Shown: positions 1 to 14,012, numbered from the stretch's first letter. The stretch is 64,000 nt of DNA from Vanessa cardui (GCF_905220365.1 NC_061154.1:11222001-11286000); one strand, 5' to 3'. A program made the numbers and translations. Notes: a model not told the origin generated them from the letters alone.

Positions 1-635
1 TTCTGTCCGTAAATTTTATCATACGTCTGGTTATCTTTGTGCTCGTGACGCATCACTGTCCTGTTGGATTATGAGAGTAAAGAATTAGAAAGTGATTCTG
101 TGCATGTACACAGACTCGAATACTATACTAATACGTTTTCTGTGTAGGTGGCTATTCGCTACCTAAAATGGCCGTCGTTGTCGAAATACGGTATAAGTGC
201 AACATGGTCATATTTTATTCTGTTACTACTGTATTTTGTAGATTAGCAATAACCTTTATAGTCATCTAGTTCGAAGTTATTTTCCGATAGAAATTTGAAT
301 TATGATATACAAGAATATTTCAAACATGTTCTGATACCTGTTTGATAAGTCTTAAAACTTTGCAAGTATTCTGCAGCAGATAGTAACTTGGACGTGTAAC
401 ATTATTTGCAAATGTATTTTAAAATATTAAAGAATAAAATGTATTCGAAATTCTAAACAAAATATAAACTGAAATATTTTTACCTTCGCTATTAAAATAA
501 TTTTGATTTTTTTTATTTGAACCCAAACTAAGGTTATAAATAATGAAATAGTAGTATTGGTTTTAAAGCAGTTGAGTTATTTGTACTTACAGCTTAATAG
601 ATTTTAATACGTTAGTTATATAATAATTTCAATAC
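1..635. other. AT-rich non-coding DNA
   Basis: No supportable gene or recognised repeat is visible here. All frames are broken by frequent stops. Confidence 0.6.
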
Positions 636-835
636 AACAACTGCAGCCTGTAAATTTCCCACTGCTGGGTTAATGCCTCCTCTCCCTTTGAGAAGAAGGT
701 TTTGGAACATATTCCACCACGCTGTTCCAATGCGAGTTGGTGGAACACACATGTGGCACAATTTCTATAAAATTAGACACATTTTTCTTTACACAGGTTT
801 CTTTACGAACACGAGATAAATTATAAACACAAATT
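636..835 (-). repeat. tRNA-type SINE, 5'-truncated copy
   Basis: On the minus strand this is the body of the window's most common repeat. It contains the diagnostic block 'ccaac..gcattggaacagcgtggtggaatatgttcc', an AAGG/GAGAAGG stretch, the core 'cagcagtggg' and the tail 'aaatttacaggctg'. The tRNA-like head is missing, so the copy stops inside the body. Better copies lie at 20333, 41432 and 44959. The assignment rests on comparison between copies within the window. The resemblance to the Heliconius Metulj SINE is from memory. Confidence 0.8.
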
Positions 836-3800
836 TCAATACAAAAGTTTTAAAAATATTGAGCGCTATTTCTAAGTTCGTCACTCGCCAACCGCCTGCC
901 TATAAGCTCGGTAACTTGAACGGCCATCTCCTGTAATATAAAAGTAATATCATTTGCATTATCGCCATTTCGGTTCAGGCGCGATATTTCCAGATGCATT
1001 ATCATAATGCGACGGTTGGGTTCCTTTGTCTGGCCCGCATGCCCCCGAATCGATGCACACTGTACCTAGTTTATTCAGCCAATGCACTGGCCGGTAAGGT
1101 AATATAAAAATTGCAGGTACATGTTAGAAATTCCGGCTAGGAGCGCTACCAACACGTTACGTAATATTGAATGTAATAGCAAACGATAATATAACATCTA
1201 TTAAGGATCCGTGTCACAAATAAAACAGGTATTTCGATTCAATATTTAAATATTGAGTTTGAGTAGTTGATTGAATTTTATCGTTAAAAGTTAAAAATAA
1301 ATATTATCCTTGCATGAAAGTTTCTAAATATTAAAACTAAAATGTTGATTAAAGTATGAAAGTAAGGAATGCTATTTATTATTATAGCAACCAGATATTG
1401 CTAATAGGAAGGTCTTGTGTTGGGGTTTTCTGCAAAATAAAATTCTGAGTACGCTTTCAATGTCGGAGATTGCCAATGAGGTAACGATAAGGCGGGTGCG
1501 GCGCGTGCGTCTGCATAATATTTTTTCCTCAATGTTTTCAATTCAAACCGTATTATCTCAATTCGGCGTTTGTTATTAAATAATTTTTCTAGCCAGTGTC
1601 ATATTTCTTTTTTTAATATCACGATGATATCCACCCCAACACATTACTATAAGGGAAATCTAATTCTTGTTTGTTCGATAGGAAACATTTATTTTTTACA
1701 CATCAAAACGAATCAGCGTTACTTTAAATGAGAATGTTGTGAGGCCGTTTGGCCTTTCGCAATATTCACTAATATTCTTGGAAACTTGTGACGAGCGTCA
1801 CAAATAATACGTGTATATGTTTTCAGTGTCTGTAAGCGTTCACAGGAAGGAATAACGTTATCGTTTGGGCTTCAGATTTAATTGTTTTTACGTAAATGCT
1901 TTAAAATGGACGAAAACAAAATTAATTAAATTGAAAAGCGATTTATAAAGCGAGAATACGGTTTACAAACAGCGTAAACATTTGTCCGGTCAGAGAATAT
2001 CGTTCGGTAGTTTATTACTGATGCAGCGATTACGCGAGCAATGAAACTGAATAATAAATGTCGGTGAAAGCAAGGCTCCCGGCGGAAGATTTACATTTAA
2101 AATTGACTCCGCAATCCCTCACGTTTGACGGTGCACCACTTTTATCCTACCCTCAAAATGCATTCCCATTACTTCAAACGTTTTTGGCCATTTTCCGGCG
2201 ATGAAATTCTTACACTTAATTTTTTTCCGTTTTAATGGTATATTTCACTTCTACTCATCTCACGAAGCGATGCTTCGGACAATTGTTGTCATTTTACGTC
2301 TATTAAAAAACGAAGCGCACTGTGAGGCAGTAAAGCCGTTTTCACTTAAGTGCATTGAATTCAGAGGTTTTTTCGGAATAATCCTGTGTCAATTTTTGTT
2401 ATTGATATTAATTTTAATGTTCATACAATACTAAACTTAAATTATTTTACTTTATTTTTATATCAAGTCGAAAACTGTTTCGATCTCATTGGTGCTCTAA
2501 AAGCCAGTTCATAAGACATCACAGCCGAAGTTCTAAGGTTTAAAAAGTTACTTAGCTTTTCTTTAAAAAAATATATGTATGTATAGCAAAGATCAGAAAC
2601 TTCAAATGCAGAAGAGATGAGTATGGGTATAGACAATGTTCACGCATAATTATATACACTATTCTACCTTCTGGTTGATTTTTTGATATAAACAGCTTTA
2701 TATCAAATTTGTTTCATACTTTCTTTAAAAATGTGCGATTTATATTTAATAAGCTCTAATATAATCCTTGGTAAAATACGTAGACAGGAAAAGATTGAGT
2801 ATACGAATTGAAATTGCAGTATTTGCCAATATTTGAAGGTGAGTCATTAAGTAAATATATGACTTATAAAACGTTTTAACTACGCTTAACATGTAATTTA
2901 TTACGAAAGCTGATATATTCTTTATTGAAATGCTTTTAATAATCCTTTGTTTAAGTCTTGATCAGATACAGAAATGTAAATTTTTTTTGTGGTTTTAATC
3001 GGCCACGCTATTCTGTTTGGGTACCAAAAGTGAGCACATTACTAACATATTCGTCCTCACGTTTCGCGTTATCAGACCCTCACACAGCTCGCTACATCGT
3101 AACAATTGTTTATTTCTGTGGATAATCTTTATAAATGCCTCCTAAATAAAATGTGTTTATAAAATAACGTATAATAAATCAATGAAATCAAACAACCATT
3201 ATTTCATTTTATTTGTAAGTTATTTCCAGCTGACACTCAATGAAAAAAATATATATGTAATATACGAGTATTGTTCCGGGATTATTTTGCTCAAATGTAT
3301 ATGAAAACGATGTCATATATTTCTCGGTTATAATGATGTTCATCCGGCTTATTTTAACATTGTTATTAAATTGTAATTCGTTAGCGTGAATATTTAAAAA
3401 TATATAATATATTTTCGTGAAATAAATTATTGTAAATTCGGTAAGAAAATTTTACTTTTTCGGTACGGTACCACATAATAGAATCACGTTACGTTATGGT
3501 TGATATTGTTTTTATTGATTTTTTTATCGAAGCCGTCTGTTGGGGTACCGGTGTACGCCGGGATAACGGCCTGAATCACTCTTTTGCTGTCATATTGCCG
3601 TCAGTCAGTCGTTGTGTGTGCGTGTCGCGTATAAAATGTTTATTTTAATAAAAAAAATCATTTCAGTTCACTAAATATTTTTGTATCGTTTTCCTTTAAT
3701 TATACATTATTAAGGGAGCCATCAATTCTGAAATTTTACATTTACCGTCACGCGACAGCCAAATCTTTTTATTTCATGAATTTTTTGTATAATTTGGGTA

Positions 3801-4414
3801 TTTACAAATTTATGATTGTGTATAATAAGGAGACAATACGGACATTGTATTTATTCATATAACTATATTTTCAGGGCGATATAGGTTTTAATTGATGATT
3901 ACAGTTAAAAAAAGTAACACTCTTTATACAAGGTCGAGTCCCAAGCACTTTGAGAGACACGTTGGAACACCAGTATACACAAAGGTTACACGTATATAAT
4001 GTCTACGGCTAGATGAAATATTAATTACTTGAAAGATTTTTTTCTGCTACCAGGGCGGCTATTTTCATTTTCAAAATGCGGTCACTTCGTCCATTGAATC
4101 CTTTGTATTCATAAAGAACCTTTGTTGGTATCCGCTAACAATTTTCCACCGCCCGTTAATGTCACCCCAAACGCAATAGCAATTTTTTTCATAGCGTCCC
4201 TTAAAAGCAGTCTCAAACGTTGCTTACACACATATTTAAGCGTAATAACCTTAAATTTTGACTTTATACGAAGATCGTTATGTAAAGTAGGGCCTAAAAC
4301 AACTCTTGGTGCACATTAAAGCTATCAGTTGGGTCCGCTTTTAAAGGACTTTTGTATTTAAATAATTGTTTATTCAGCTAGTTACTTTAAACATAGAACG
4401 AAAGTAAATTAACA
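836..4414. other. Non-coding DNA with G+C-richer islands
   Basis: No convincing gene is visible. The longest frames (for example 2201-2434 and 4122-4319) have random-looking composition. Base composition rises locally near 960-1090, 2030-2160 and 3530-3630 against an AT-rich background. These islands may be conserved regulatory DNA or old transposon pieces, and the sequence alone does not decide. Confidence 0.5.
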
Positions 4415-4560
4415 GACTATAGATGTCTTATTGCTGGGCAAAAGCCTAACTTTGAGGAGAAGATTAAGCTTATTACACCGCGCTGCTCAACTGTGGTTTG
4501 GTGGGTAAAGCATGTCGCAGAATTTAATCCAAGGCATGGCGGTTTCGTCACAATATTTCC
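4415..4560 (-). repeat. Decayed SINE remnant
   Basis: A degenerate minus-strand copy of the common SINE body. The landmarks 'attgctgggc', 'tttgaggagaag', 'ccgcgctgctcaa', 'ggtttggtggg' and 'gtcgcagaattt' appear in the same order and spacing as in better copies, with many substitutions. The edges are approximate. Confidence 0.6.
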
Positions 4561-7500
4561 CGTCCCCGTCTGTCGTAGTAAATCAAATAAAGCAGACGAA
4601 AACTTCACGCTGCTGAAATTGAACCAATTAACTTCGGCTAAATCTTAGCTATCTTATCCACTGTGATTGGACATATATGCATGCAATAAAAATGTTTTAT
4701 TGCTATAAAGCGTACCTTAAAGTTGTTCTCGTTAATTGGTGTTACTCACATCAGAACAGGTACAATATTATGCCATATTGGTCGGTCCAACTATTTTGAA
4801 GTATAGCGCATATTATTGATAGTTTTTTAAATGAAAAATTAAAAAAAGAACGTTATAAAAATAAAAAATAAAATGTTCTAAATTAACAAGGTTATTTTTA
4901 ATATTAAAGTTATTAATTTTGGGATATTTACAATTTTTTTTATTTTTTTTTAAATAAATATACATCGTAAATATCCCGAAAAAATAAAAAGTTGGAAAAA
5001 TAAATAAATTCTAAAACAATGGGAAAAATATCTTTTAGATTTGGTAAACGAGGTATTTATCAAATAAATGCTTTTCCGTCATTCCTTTTGTTAATGTTAA
5101 ACCCTAAAATTATATATCTTCTTTCCAATGAAACAGGAATCCCTCTACTAATTACGGAAAAAGGGTAATAATTAATACTGCTAACGAAAATAGTAATTAA
5201 ATTCGCTCCTTGGTTGCGATTTAATCACTGATTCTATTAAGGGTCTTGAGTTTTGCTTCATCAAACGTACCTTTGTTTGTGTACCTTATCAAAGTGGAAA
5301 TTTAAGAAATAAATAAGTATAAATCATTTTATCTTTCTACGATATTATAAATAGAATGACGGGAATTATAAAGGGATTTAATTTTTTTAAGTAATTAATA
5401 GTATCGATTTGCAAAATTTACGTTACATATGACATTAATTTCGTTAAGCTAATATTACAAAAAAATAATTATAGATAATAATACTAAATTTTTTTATTAA
5501 TAAAAGCTAAGTTGTAGCTAGAATTGTTTTAATTATTTATTATTATAAAAACGTTAAATACGTGTTAAACTTTTCCTTACATGTTTAACTACGATTATAA
5601 AAACATTTAAGCACGTATGTGTCATATTATTATAAAAAAAATACTGTATCGTAGTGTTATATTTTACGAGAAAGTAACTAAGGTATCACTTTACGACGTA
5701 GCAGTCGAGGGCGTAGCATTGTTCTACGAGAAAGGATTCGCCAGCTTTTCTTCTCACTGCGCCATTTTATCTTTATTTTAAGCCTATTTAAAATATTCTT
5801 CCTTTAAATATACAAACTGCAGCTGCATTAGAAGGAAATATAATTTACTTCAAATAATATTTATTAATAAAATATTTTAGAAATGATAAATAATATGAAT
5901 GACGTGTACATGAATATTGCACAGAAAAACATCATAGCGACATAAGGCAGCGGTGAGATATGGGCAATATCGCACTATAACCATGATGAACGTTGGTCGG
6001 GCGTTACGCGGTCAATATTGATACGCTTTTATATCCCATTTACCTTTTCGGCCGACGCGTTACGCTGCCGACGGAATTCCGTTCCTACACTTTAAACTGA
6101 CGTCGCTTTTATTTTATCACATTCCAAAATGAAAATTTTGTATTAGATCCGAACGACTACTTATTTAAGTCGCTTACCGTATATATTTATGTTCGTGTAT
6201 TGCGTTACACTTCACTTGGAATGCAGTTCCGAATAGACTAGCTGCAAATGGTACATAGGACTTATGTAAAATTTATAAATTTTTTAAAAGGTGCGACGTT
6301 GACTCGAATTTTTATACCCATCTGCTTTGTTACATTCAAATAATCGAAACTTTTCTATCTCTTAGCTAGTAACATCGGATGCAATAGCAGCTGTGAACAT
6401 TGAAAGTATCATCATTCTTCCTAGTTGCGAGCTTTTCGACAGGTATTTTAAAGGCATTCACTTTTAAAATCTAAAAGGACTTTTAAAACTGGCACAATAT
6501 CCATCACAATACAGAAATAAAAGCTTTTCGAGCTAAGAAGGTATAGATTATAAATGGAAATTGTATACACAAGCTGATTAGATATTAAAAAAAATAACTT
6601 GAAATGTAATTTATAATTTTATAATTATTTTATTTAAAGTTATTTTTCCCTCGTCGACATACAAGCGTCTCGGCAATTGAAATTTTCAGGTGTGCTCGAT
6701 CATGAAATTGACGAAAGCTTGCGCTAAGTACAATCCTATACAATAGGTGTCGACTCATAAAATAAATTGAAATGCTCCGTCGATCAAGATTCGCAGCGGG
6801 ACGCGGCGGTCGCTCGCAGCTCCAACGATAAATCAACTCGCCGCTTTTATATATAAAAAGAAAAACCCGAGAAAGTCGTTTATTTGTTTTCAAACTACAT
6901 TCGACTATTTTTCGAGTCTCATTGCTTTTATTAAAAATGTAATTGAAAATTTTACATTTAATTGCTCACGGTGCATTCAACTTTTTCTTTATGTTTACAG
7001 AAGTCTCGAGAGATTTCAAGCCATTCACGTCAACCCTGTAAACTTTTGTTGCTGACAGATGGAAAATATAATTTTATTTAATGCCACATTGGAATTATTT
7101 TTCGTATTATATGTTAATCTTAGCACAATTACTTTGGATTACAAGTAGTATTAGTATATATACTAATTCCTGTATTGATTCATATTGATTAGAAGCGTCG
7201 CATTGACGATGACGTTAATTAACAAGAATAAAAATCCAAGAGATCTATTTAAATGGTCTCATTGTAAAACGTGAAGTGATAAAGAAATAGTAAATATCTG
7301 ATGAAGATGATTTCATATATGGAGCGTCATAATACTTCCTCAAACATATTTTTGACAAGCAGCTAATTCAAGTTTTGTTCCATAACTGTGTTATTTCGTC
7401 TTAACTAAAATCAATTATATGAGTGAAAAACAAATAATTTATAGTCTCACTTTCCATAGTTTTGATAGTGATTGATTGAATCCAATGCTACGAAAAGAAG

Positions 7501-8280
7501 TAACATTAGAAGTTATAATGATAAAAGATAATGAAAAACCTTTTTATATCCAATTCTAATTACACTAATTTACAAGATTGTTATATATATTTTTTTAATT
7601 TACTATTAGTTAATATATAAGTTCAAGATTGAATAATGAAAAAATCACATGTTTCTATTCCATATAATATTTATTTATAATAAACAAACATATTTTACAA
7701 TATTCGATCCAAAATCTGAATATATAACCTATCCTTTTTACAATGATTTAAAAATGAACAATATTTTAGAATAATGTTTTCGAACACTGCTTATTCTACC
7801 TGAAATCCGTTGAATCCAACGATTTATGTAATGTGAATTATATTGCTTCGGCATTTTCAATTTTCTCTAAACTAATGCACGGTGCTATTGTGTGCTTGCA
7901 ATAGACTATGTTGCTAAACGAGTGTGGTCTTTGCTGCAGAATTCTATTCGTGATTTTGTGTACCGTTTTTCACATATTTGAGATGTTGAATAGTTCTTAA
8001 TTTAAATACTCAAGATTGAGATAAAATTGTTCACTATTGTACATGAACGAAGTTTTTAGCGATATGAATTTAAAGAAATATATGTATTTTAAATATATAT
8101 TACACTAAAATAGGTTAATTAAAAATTAACTTACTACTCTACTCTATTATTTTTATGGTATAAGATTTGATAATCGACAAATTGAATGCCAATCATTGTC
8201 CTGATATAGATTGTCCTTTAATACCTTTTGGATTAACCAGTCAGCACTGACAATCAACTGCAGATCACTTCATGTTAGAT
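4561..8280. other. AT-rich non-coding DNA
   Basis: No gene is recognised. An 11-bp inverted repeat (gggatatttac at 4921-4931, gtaaatatccc at 4967-4977) encloses an A/T-only loop. G+C-richer patches occur near 5930-6110 and 6770-6850. The 87-codon minus frame over the second patch has no recognisable domain. Confidence 0.5.
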
Positions 8281-8340
8281 ATTATGTCCCTTGTGCCTGT
8301 AGTTAAACTGGTTGCCTCAATCTTGACACAGAATCAGAGC
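8281..8340 (+). repeat. Fragment of an interspersed repeat (family of 22321-22612)
   Basis: The string 'atgtcccttgtgcctgtagtt' followed by 'aaactggttgcctca' matches the middle of the repeat seen in full at 22321-22612 and 50610-50872. Only about 60 bases remain. Confidence 0.6.
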
Positions 8341-9162
8341 ATAACAGAGAAGTCATGATTTGCGGAGTAGCTTGAGATAGATAGAACTTGTCTTAACAAA
8401 TGAATCTCTCAATCTTCGTAGTATTAAGTGTGTATATAAAGGTAATTGGTTTTATGTTTACCTACATACAAAGTTCATTCTTACGATTAAAAAAGTGAAG
8501 ATTATTTTATAAAATAATACATAGATTGAATCTATTTGGGCGACTACGAATCAAAAGTAAACTGATTTATTGAGTTGTAATTTGTGATTATTTTAATTTA
8601 TTTAAAAAATACTATCAACATAAGATTTAGATATCCCTACTTTTACGTTAAAAAGATGATTATTTTAAAGCATCGCGCGTTCAAAAAAGCATTGCCACTA
8701 TACTTGAAATTTCGTCCAAACAATTTTTTTATAAAACTACAAGTAAGAAAAGTATAAGAATGAGAAGTGGAAGCTTTTCATATAACAATAATATCTGGCT
8801 ATTTATTCACAAAATCAGTTTCGATCTTTGAATAAGCTGGCAGCATTGCTTGTTTGCAGATATATTTTATCATGTAACGTGGTATTTTCATGGTAATCTA
8901 AGACTCCTAACCGTGCAAAGATGCGATTTTTCAATTCAATGTGCTCTACGTGAATCGACTTACAGTCGAGTTGCCAAGAGATCAAAAGATTACTAAAGTT
9001 GCGTTCTATTTTTTAATTCCAAGCATGTAGAACAACTAATGTGTCCCAGTTCAGAAACAAAACAAGTTAGATGCATTTTTTAAAAAAATGTTTAGTTATT
9101 CATTAGAAACTCGGATATAAATGATCATGGATAAAACAATTAAACGCTATATGTATAAGAAC
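8341..9162. other. AT-rich non-coding DNA
   Basis: Nothing supportable was found here. Confidence 0.5.
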
Positions 9163-9345
9163 AACGGCCGTTATTTTCTCACTGCTGGGCTTAGGCTTCC
9201 CTTACCATTGAGGAGAAGGTTTGGGATATTCCACCACGCTGTCCAATGCGGGTTGGTGGAATACTCAGTGGTGCTCACCTGGGTTTGAACTAGCGATCAT
9301 CGGTTAAAATGCAGGTGTTCTAACCAGTGGGCCAAATCGGCTCAT
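9163..9345 (-). repeat. tRNA-type SINE with internal deletion
   Basis: Minus-strand SINE copy. The tail region ('cactgctgggct..gaggagaagg') and the tRNA-like head are both present, the head appearing on the plus strand as 'tgggtttgaac..cgatcatcggttaa..ctaaccagtgggcca'. About 130 bases of central body are deleted, joining the 'ggttggtggaat' block directly to 'actcagtggtgctcacc'. The head holds A-box-like (TGGCCCACTGG) and B-box-like (GTTCAAACCC) pol III motifs. Confidence 0.75.
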
Positions 9346-9779
9346 GTATAAACATTATGTACTATGTATTCTATATGATATAATGTACGTTGGAAATTTG
9401 ATTCTCAGTATTGTTTAGATCAATAGTATGTAATTTGAAACTGATGTCACGTCTTGATAGCCTCGCAGCCTTGATGTTAAGCCCCATTGTCTGTTATTTT
9501 TTTATATGTCTTATACCCTAAATGATTTCCAGAATTAAGACAGATTTAATATCATTTTACACATAAAAGCTATCTAATAACACTTTGTTTGAGAGTACGT
9601 TAAAACAATGTACATACAAGCATACATTTTTTAATTTATCCATTCATTATTATTATATTCGTTCTTCACCTTAGTCACCGTTTTTATTTCAGCCATTCAT
9701 ATAATTTTTCATAAATTTACTACAGACGGTTTAATAAACACAATGGATTAAAAATATAACTCTTGCTATTTCAGCTTCA
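9346..9779. other. AT-rich non-coding DNA
   Basis: Nothing supportable was found here. Confidence 0.5.
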
Positions 9780-10226
9780 TTAGCCCAAGGGCTTTCGGAC
9801 AATTAGGGATGTGAAAGACGCAGGTTTTCCTAAACCCTCCGTCCTTTGTCGCATACATTTGTTTCGCATGTTATCTCTGTTTTTTAATTTCATTTCATTC
9901 GACGATCTCAGGTACAAACTTAAACTGTTTTCGAAAGTTACATGTAACTCTCTCGAACTTCTCTCGTTCATTTTCTTTCACTCTTTCACACTATGTACTC
10001 GTATGAGCTTTGTTTCTTTAAAATTTTGCAATGAACCTACGTCTTCTTTCATCGATTTTCGAACTAGCGGTTCTAGCGGTTTCTTATCTGATTTAGTGTT
10101 TGTTTTTTTAGTTTTTATGATAGGCACAGCAAAGCTTCTTCCATACTTACTTTTGAAACAATATATATTTTCACTAGTTGGATATCCAGTGTCAAACTCA
10201 AAGTTAAAAAATCCTTTCAACGACAT
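9780..10226 (-). pseudogene. Coding-like stretch with one in-frame TGA, unrecognised
   Basis: The minus strand has an open reading of 82 codons from an ATG at 10226, a single TGA at 9978-9980, and then, two codons on and in the same frame, an ATG that opens 63 more codons to 9780. The reading is hydrophilic and rich in Lys, Ser, Glu and Arg, unlike most AT-derived frames here. The opposite strand is also open for 143 codons but reads as Phe/Leu/Ser-rich, the usual appearance of antisense to a charged protein. A stop lies immediately upstream of the first ATG. I recognise no domain. It could be a young pseudogene, a retrocopy or exon fragment, or chance. Confidence 0.35.
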
Positions 10227-10939
10227 TTACGTGTCTTTGTAATCTTCCTCCTCCTTGTTTAATATTTATCTTTGATATAGAGAAATAGGAACAATAGGCA
10301 TTTTGAATATAAAGCAAAGTATTCCTTGTACTCGTTTGTTTTTGATACAAAGAAGAATTACTTTTGGCCCTTAGAGTGGTTAGCGCCTTGTTTAATTTTT
10401 GCTATGGAATGCTAAACAACTATTGCGATTATTTTTTTTTTTCGCCTCATTATAACTCTTGTTATTTCTCAAGAAATATTCGTCGAAGAGGTTTAGTAAA
10501 AGGGTCCACAAACCCATTCCCAAGTAAATGATAAAATAGATCTATTAGACAACTTTGATTTTAATGATATAAAGGACCGAAATGTTTTATGTAGAGATCG
10601 GTATTTTTAATTACAGAAATAAAGGTACAGATCTTGTTTTAACATCTGTAATGTGAAATATATCCAAAATTCATCGTCAATCGGTATAGATTGTGGTCTT
10701 AAAGGAGTTTTGAGGTGCGGTTTTTTCACGAGATTTTTTTAAATGGTTCTATTTACTGTTAGTGGTTTGTTCTAGTAATCATCGTCGACTTATTATTAAT
10801 CATGGAAACGCAATGCCTAGTATAGTTGTGTCTTATTTTGAAGGTTGAATACGTCAATTTGAAGCTGAACGATGCTAATATTTCGTACTGCATCATGTCT
10901 GAGCGACCGTTCACCAATTGTATATTATACTTGTAATAT
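10227..10939. other. AT-rich non-coding DNA
   Basis: Nothing supportable was found here. Confidence 0.5.
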
Positions 10940-10992
10940 TTGGAAAGGTCTATGCCCAGCAGTGGACAAATATAGGCTGGTGATGTGATGTG
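10940..10992 (+). repeat. Retroelement 3'-end fragment
   Basis: The string 'ggtctatgcccagcagtgg' followed by 'acaaatataggctggtgatg' and a short TGATG repeat matches the 3' end of a widespread lepidopteran LINE or SINE as I recall it. Only the last 50 or so bases are present. Confidence 0.5.
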
Positions 10993-11163
10993 ATATTATA
11001 CTCGTATGTGTGTGTGTACTACGTCACACACTAAATAATAATGATTGATGAAACTAAGCATTGCATTGGCAATATATATTAATTCATACAGCCGTATAAA
11101 ATACTTTTCTTCTGTCACAAGGATATGTTACATGATTTATTTTTTATATATTTATAAACGTCA

Positions 11164-11351
11164 CTAGCTTTTCCTCGCGGCTTTCATACAGTTCGCCATA
11201 TTGATTGATATTTATGGTTACCGCTGCGGTAGCGGGAAGTGATATCCGTTCTCGATGAACGGACTATCGAACGAAAAACGATTCAAATCGAACTGGTAGT
11301 TCCTGAGATTACAGCGATCAACGATACAAACAAACGCTCTAGCTATATAGA
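11164..11351 (-). mobile_element. Short non-autonomous Helitron-like element
   Basis: Read on the minus strand, the element starts with TC directly after an A and ends in CTAG directly before a T, as Helitrons do when they insert between A and T. Just inside the 3' end is a G+C-rich 'AAAGCCGCGAGG' tract. The body is the gagcgtttgtttg / ctcaggaactac type common in Lepidoptera (from memory). There is no coding capacity, and it would depend on an autonomous partner. Confidence 0.65.
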
Positions 11352-12768
11352 TTGAAAAATATCGTTTTCTTTTTTTTCATTTAAATCTGTATTTAAACTT
11401 TACGTTACTTTTTGCAACGGATAAAACATTAATTATAAAAGTATTTAAGCACGCGAAACGCGTACCATGTAAACTCGTAGATCAGTTTATCATTGTTTGG
11501 CACGCGATATATTTATTAAAGTAATGGTTTAAATTGATATCAGCAACGACAAAATAAAATTTTAGAACTCTAATTAATTTGTAACAATACAAATTGTGCT
11601 TGTTATTAATAAATGGATTTGATATTAAATGAATATAAATTGTTTGAATATTCGAAACTGAACTTAAGTAAATTAATTAATATATCACAGTGTTTTTTTA
11701 AAGGATAAATCAAATAAATTGAATAAATGAAGTATCTTAGAAATCTTCGATGACATTGTTTTGTATAGAATATTTATTGTAGAAATGAAACAGTATTTAA
11801 TTAAATTATTTACCAACGGTGAAACAAAGAAGCGTTTCAACCTACAAATATTGATAATTAAAAACTTCAAATCTAATCGGAAATTGTTTTGTGATTTAGA
11901 ATGTATTGCTTAGGTCACTTTGTTTATTTTCAGCCTTTAGAAAATAGATTGGAGTTTTCATTTTTAGTCTCTTATTTTTAAACAGTTACATAACGGCGTA
12001 TTAAAAAATACAAAAGTAAATATATCAGTAACATACGTGTATTGTAATGTAAAATCTTTACAGTGCCTGTGAAAATTTATCGAACAATAATTAATACCAT
12101 CGTTTAGTGGACCGGCATTGTTATTGTATATTATCGATGGTATGATTGTTTTCCGTGATGCTTGATTACATACTAATTGGTGGTTTCAGTAAGCTGCTCT
12201 CTTCAATTAATACATTAAAATTGAATGGAAATCTGACAACTGTAATTGTTTTGCTATACTAATGACGATATTAATGGCGCTACTAAGAGTGTAATGTTTT
12301 TTTTTCATTTAATTTTGTAACTAATGTACGAAAATATCTACGAACCATTATATTTTTAAATAAAAATGAAATAACTAAATTTAATTATTAAAAAATTAGC
12401 GATTAAATATTGACAATACATATTATATTATTATAAGCAAAACAAAATAATTCAGAACTTTTTGAGTTCATTATAAATATTTCTTCAGTAAAAATAACTG
12501 CTGTTAAACTAAAAATGTTCTGAAAGTCTCCACGAATTTGTTTTGTAAATAGCGTGTATATATATATATGTCTAAAGATAGATGTTATACACATCTATCC
12601 TTTTGTGAATTCATCTATTTAGACCAACGTCTTCAATTCACCTGTATAACTGTCGATCTTTTCAGCGATTATTATCGATATTTACAGTATCCGTAATAGT
12701 GAGTGTTAATTAAGGTGGAGATTTTACAGAGTTTTTATTTGTAAGAAAATTAACTCTTTTGTTTTTAT
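11352..12768. other. AT-rich non-coding DNA
   Basis: Nothing supportable was found here apart from a short (TA)n run near 12557. Confidence 0.5.
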
Positions 12769-12905
12769 CTACCCACCGACCAAACAAACAGTTTTCTCTC
12801 CGAATGCTCACCGATCCACCCAGATACCTACCATACACCCATCCAATTTTCTCTCTATCCACCCTATCTACCTATCATCTACCTATTCACCTAGCTGCCT
12901 ATATA
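12769..12905. repeat. Degenerate CCAT/CTAC/ACCT-type simple-sequence tract
   Basis: The plus strand is almost G-free and pyrimidine-rich. Blurred tetranucleotide words (ccacc, atcc, ctac, catcta, acct) recur for about 130 bases, as in a decayed microsatellite. Confidence 0.55.
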
Positions 12906-14012
12906 TTCTTATCTTAATCGTGGATTCACCCAACCATTCGTTAGTTTATTCAAGCAAGTCTGATAAGTAGAAATGTGTAAGATAACGAACTTTCACGACG
13001 CTGCGCCGGTCATTCTTAATGTTAATTAATATTATGTCGTAATATTTAACTTAATTTTTTCGGTAAGTTCATATTTTTCCTCATTATTCTTTTTGTGTAT
13101 ATTTGTACAGTATTGTGTTTATGTATTTATGTATATGTTTTGGTTAATATAAATTACTAGGAACATTTTACCGTAGCTCATTCCACCAATGCGGGTTGCA
13201 TTTGCGAAAAAGCCTTAATACAGCCGTGTAACACTAATTTATAGGCTGTTACTTTTTATGACGTTTTACTAGAAACATTGCGCCACAATGCATAGAATAA
13301 TTTCATGTATTGTTATTATTGATAGGAGATTTATGCAATATTGGCGTAATTATTAAAGAATGTTATATCTAGATCGTGTGTATACTTATAACACAGTCGC
13401 AAATAGCGTAATTTCTTAACTATGAATAAAAATTAATCCCAAGAGTATACGCGATGTATCCGTAAGATCATATATTACAAGATTGAGTTAAGAAAATGAA
13501 ACTCGATTTATTCCCATGGCGGGTATTGCAAGACCCTAATGAGGTTTCCGCGAAATATATTAAAAAAATTAATCGCTGTAAAATTTTAGTAGCTATCGAG
13601 TCGAATAACTTTCTAATTGAACTTTTAGTACATTTAGTGCAAGACAGAATACTATTTTCTTAATCAATCAAAATGAATGTCCTTATGGTTAATTAGTTGG
13701 TCGCTTATTTTTTGCAAGTTACTTCATTTATTGAGAAAGATTATCGACTATAACCCACGAGGGCGGACTAAAACGTCGGACTAAACCACACAGATATAGT
13801 ATTGGAATAAAATAAAACTATCACGAAATAAGCAAACAATGTAAACACTATGTAACATTTAAATGTTTTTTTTTTATTAAGAATAAATAGACCACACCGA
13901 CCAACTCGAGGTAAAGTTTCATAAAGTTTTAGAAGATAAAAAAAAGATAGGAGTTTTTTTTATAATAGTATTTATGTTATAACAATTTAATTAAATACAA
14001 TACATATATATT
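12906..14012. other. AT-rich non-coding DNA
   Basis: No gene was seen. A short 'attccaccaatgcgggttg' at about 13180 may be a scrap of the common SINE. Confidence 0.45.

Noticed and set aside
9811..10242. 143-codon plus-strand frame
   Set aside because: Phe/Leu/Ser-rich composition typical of antisense; the minus-strand reading of the same DNA is more protein-like.
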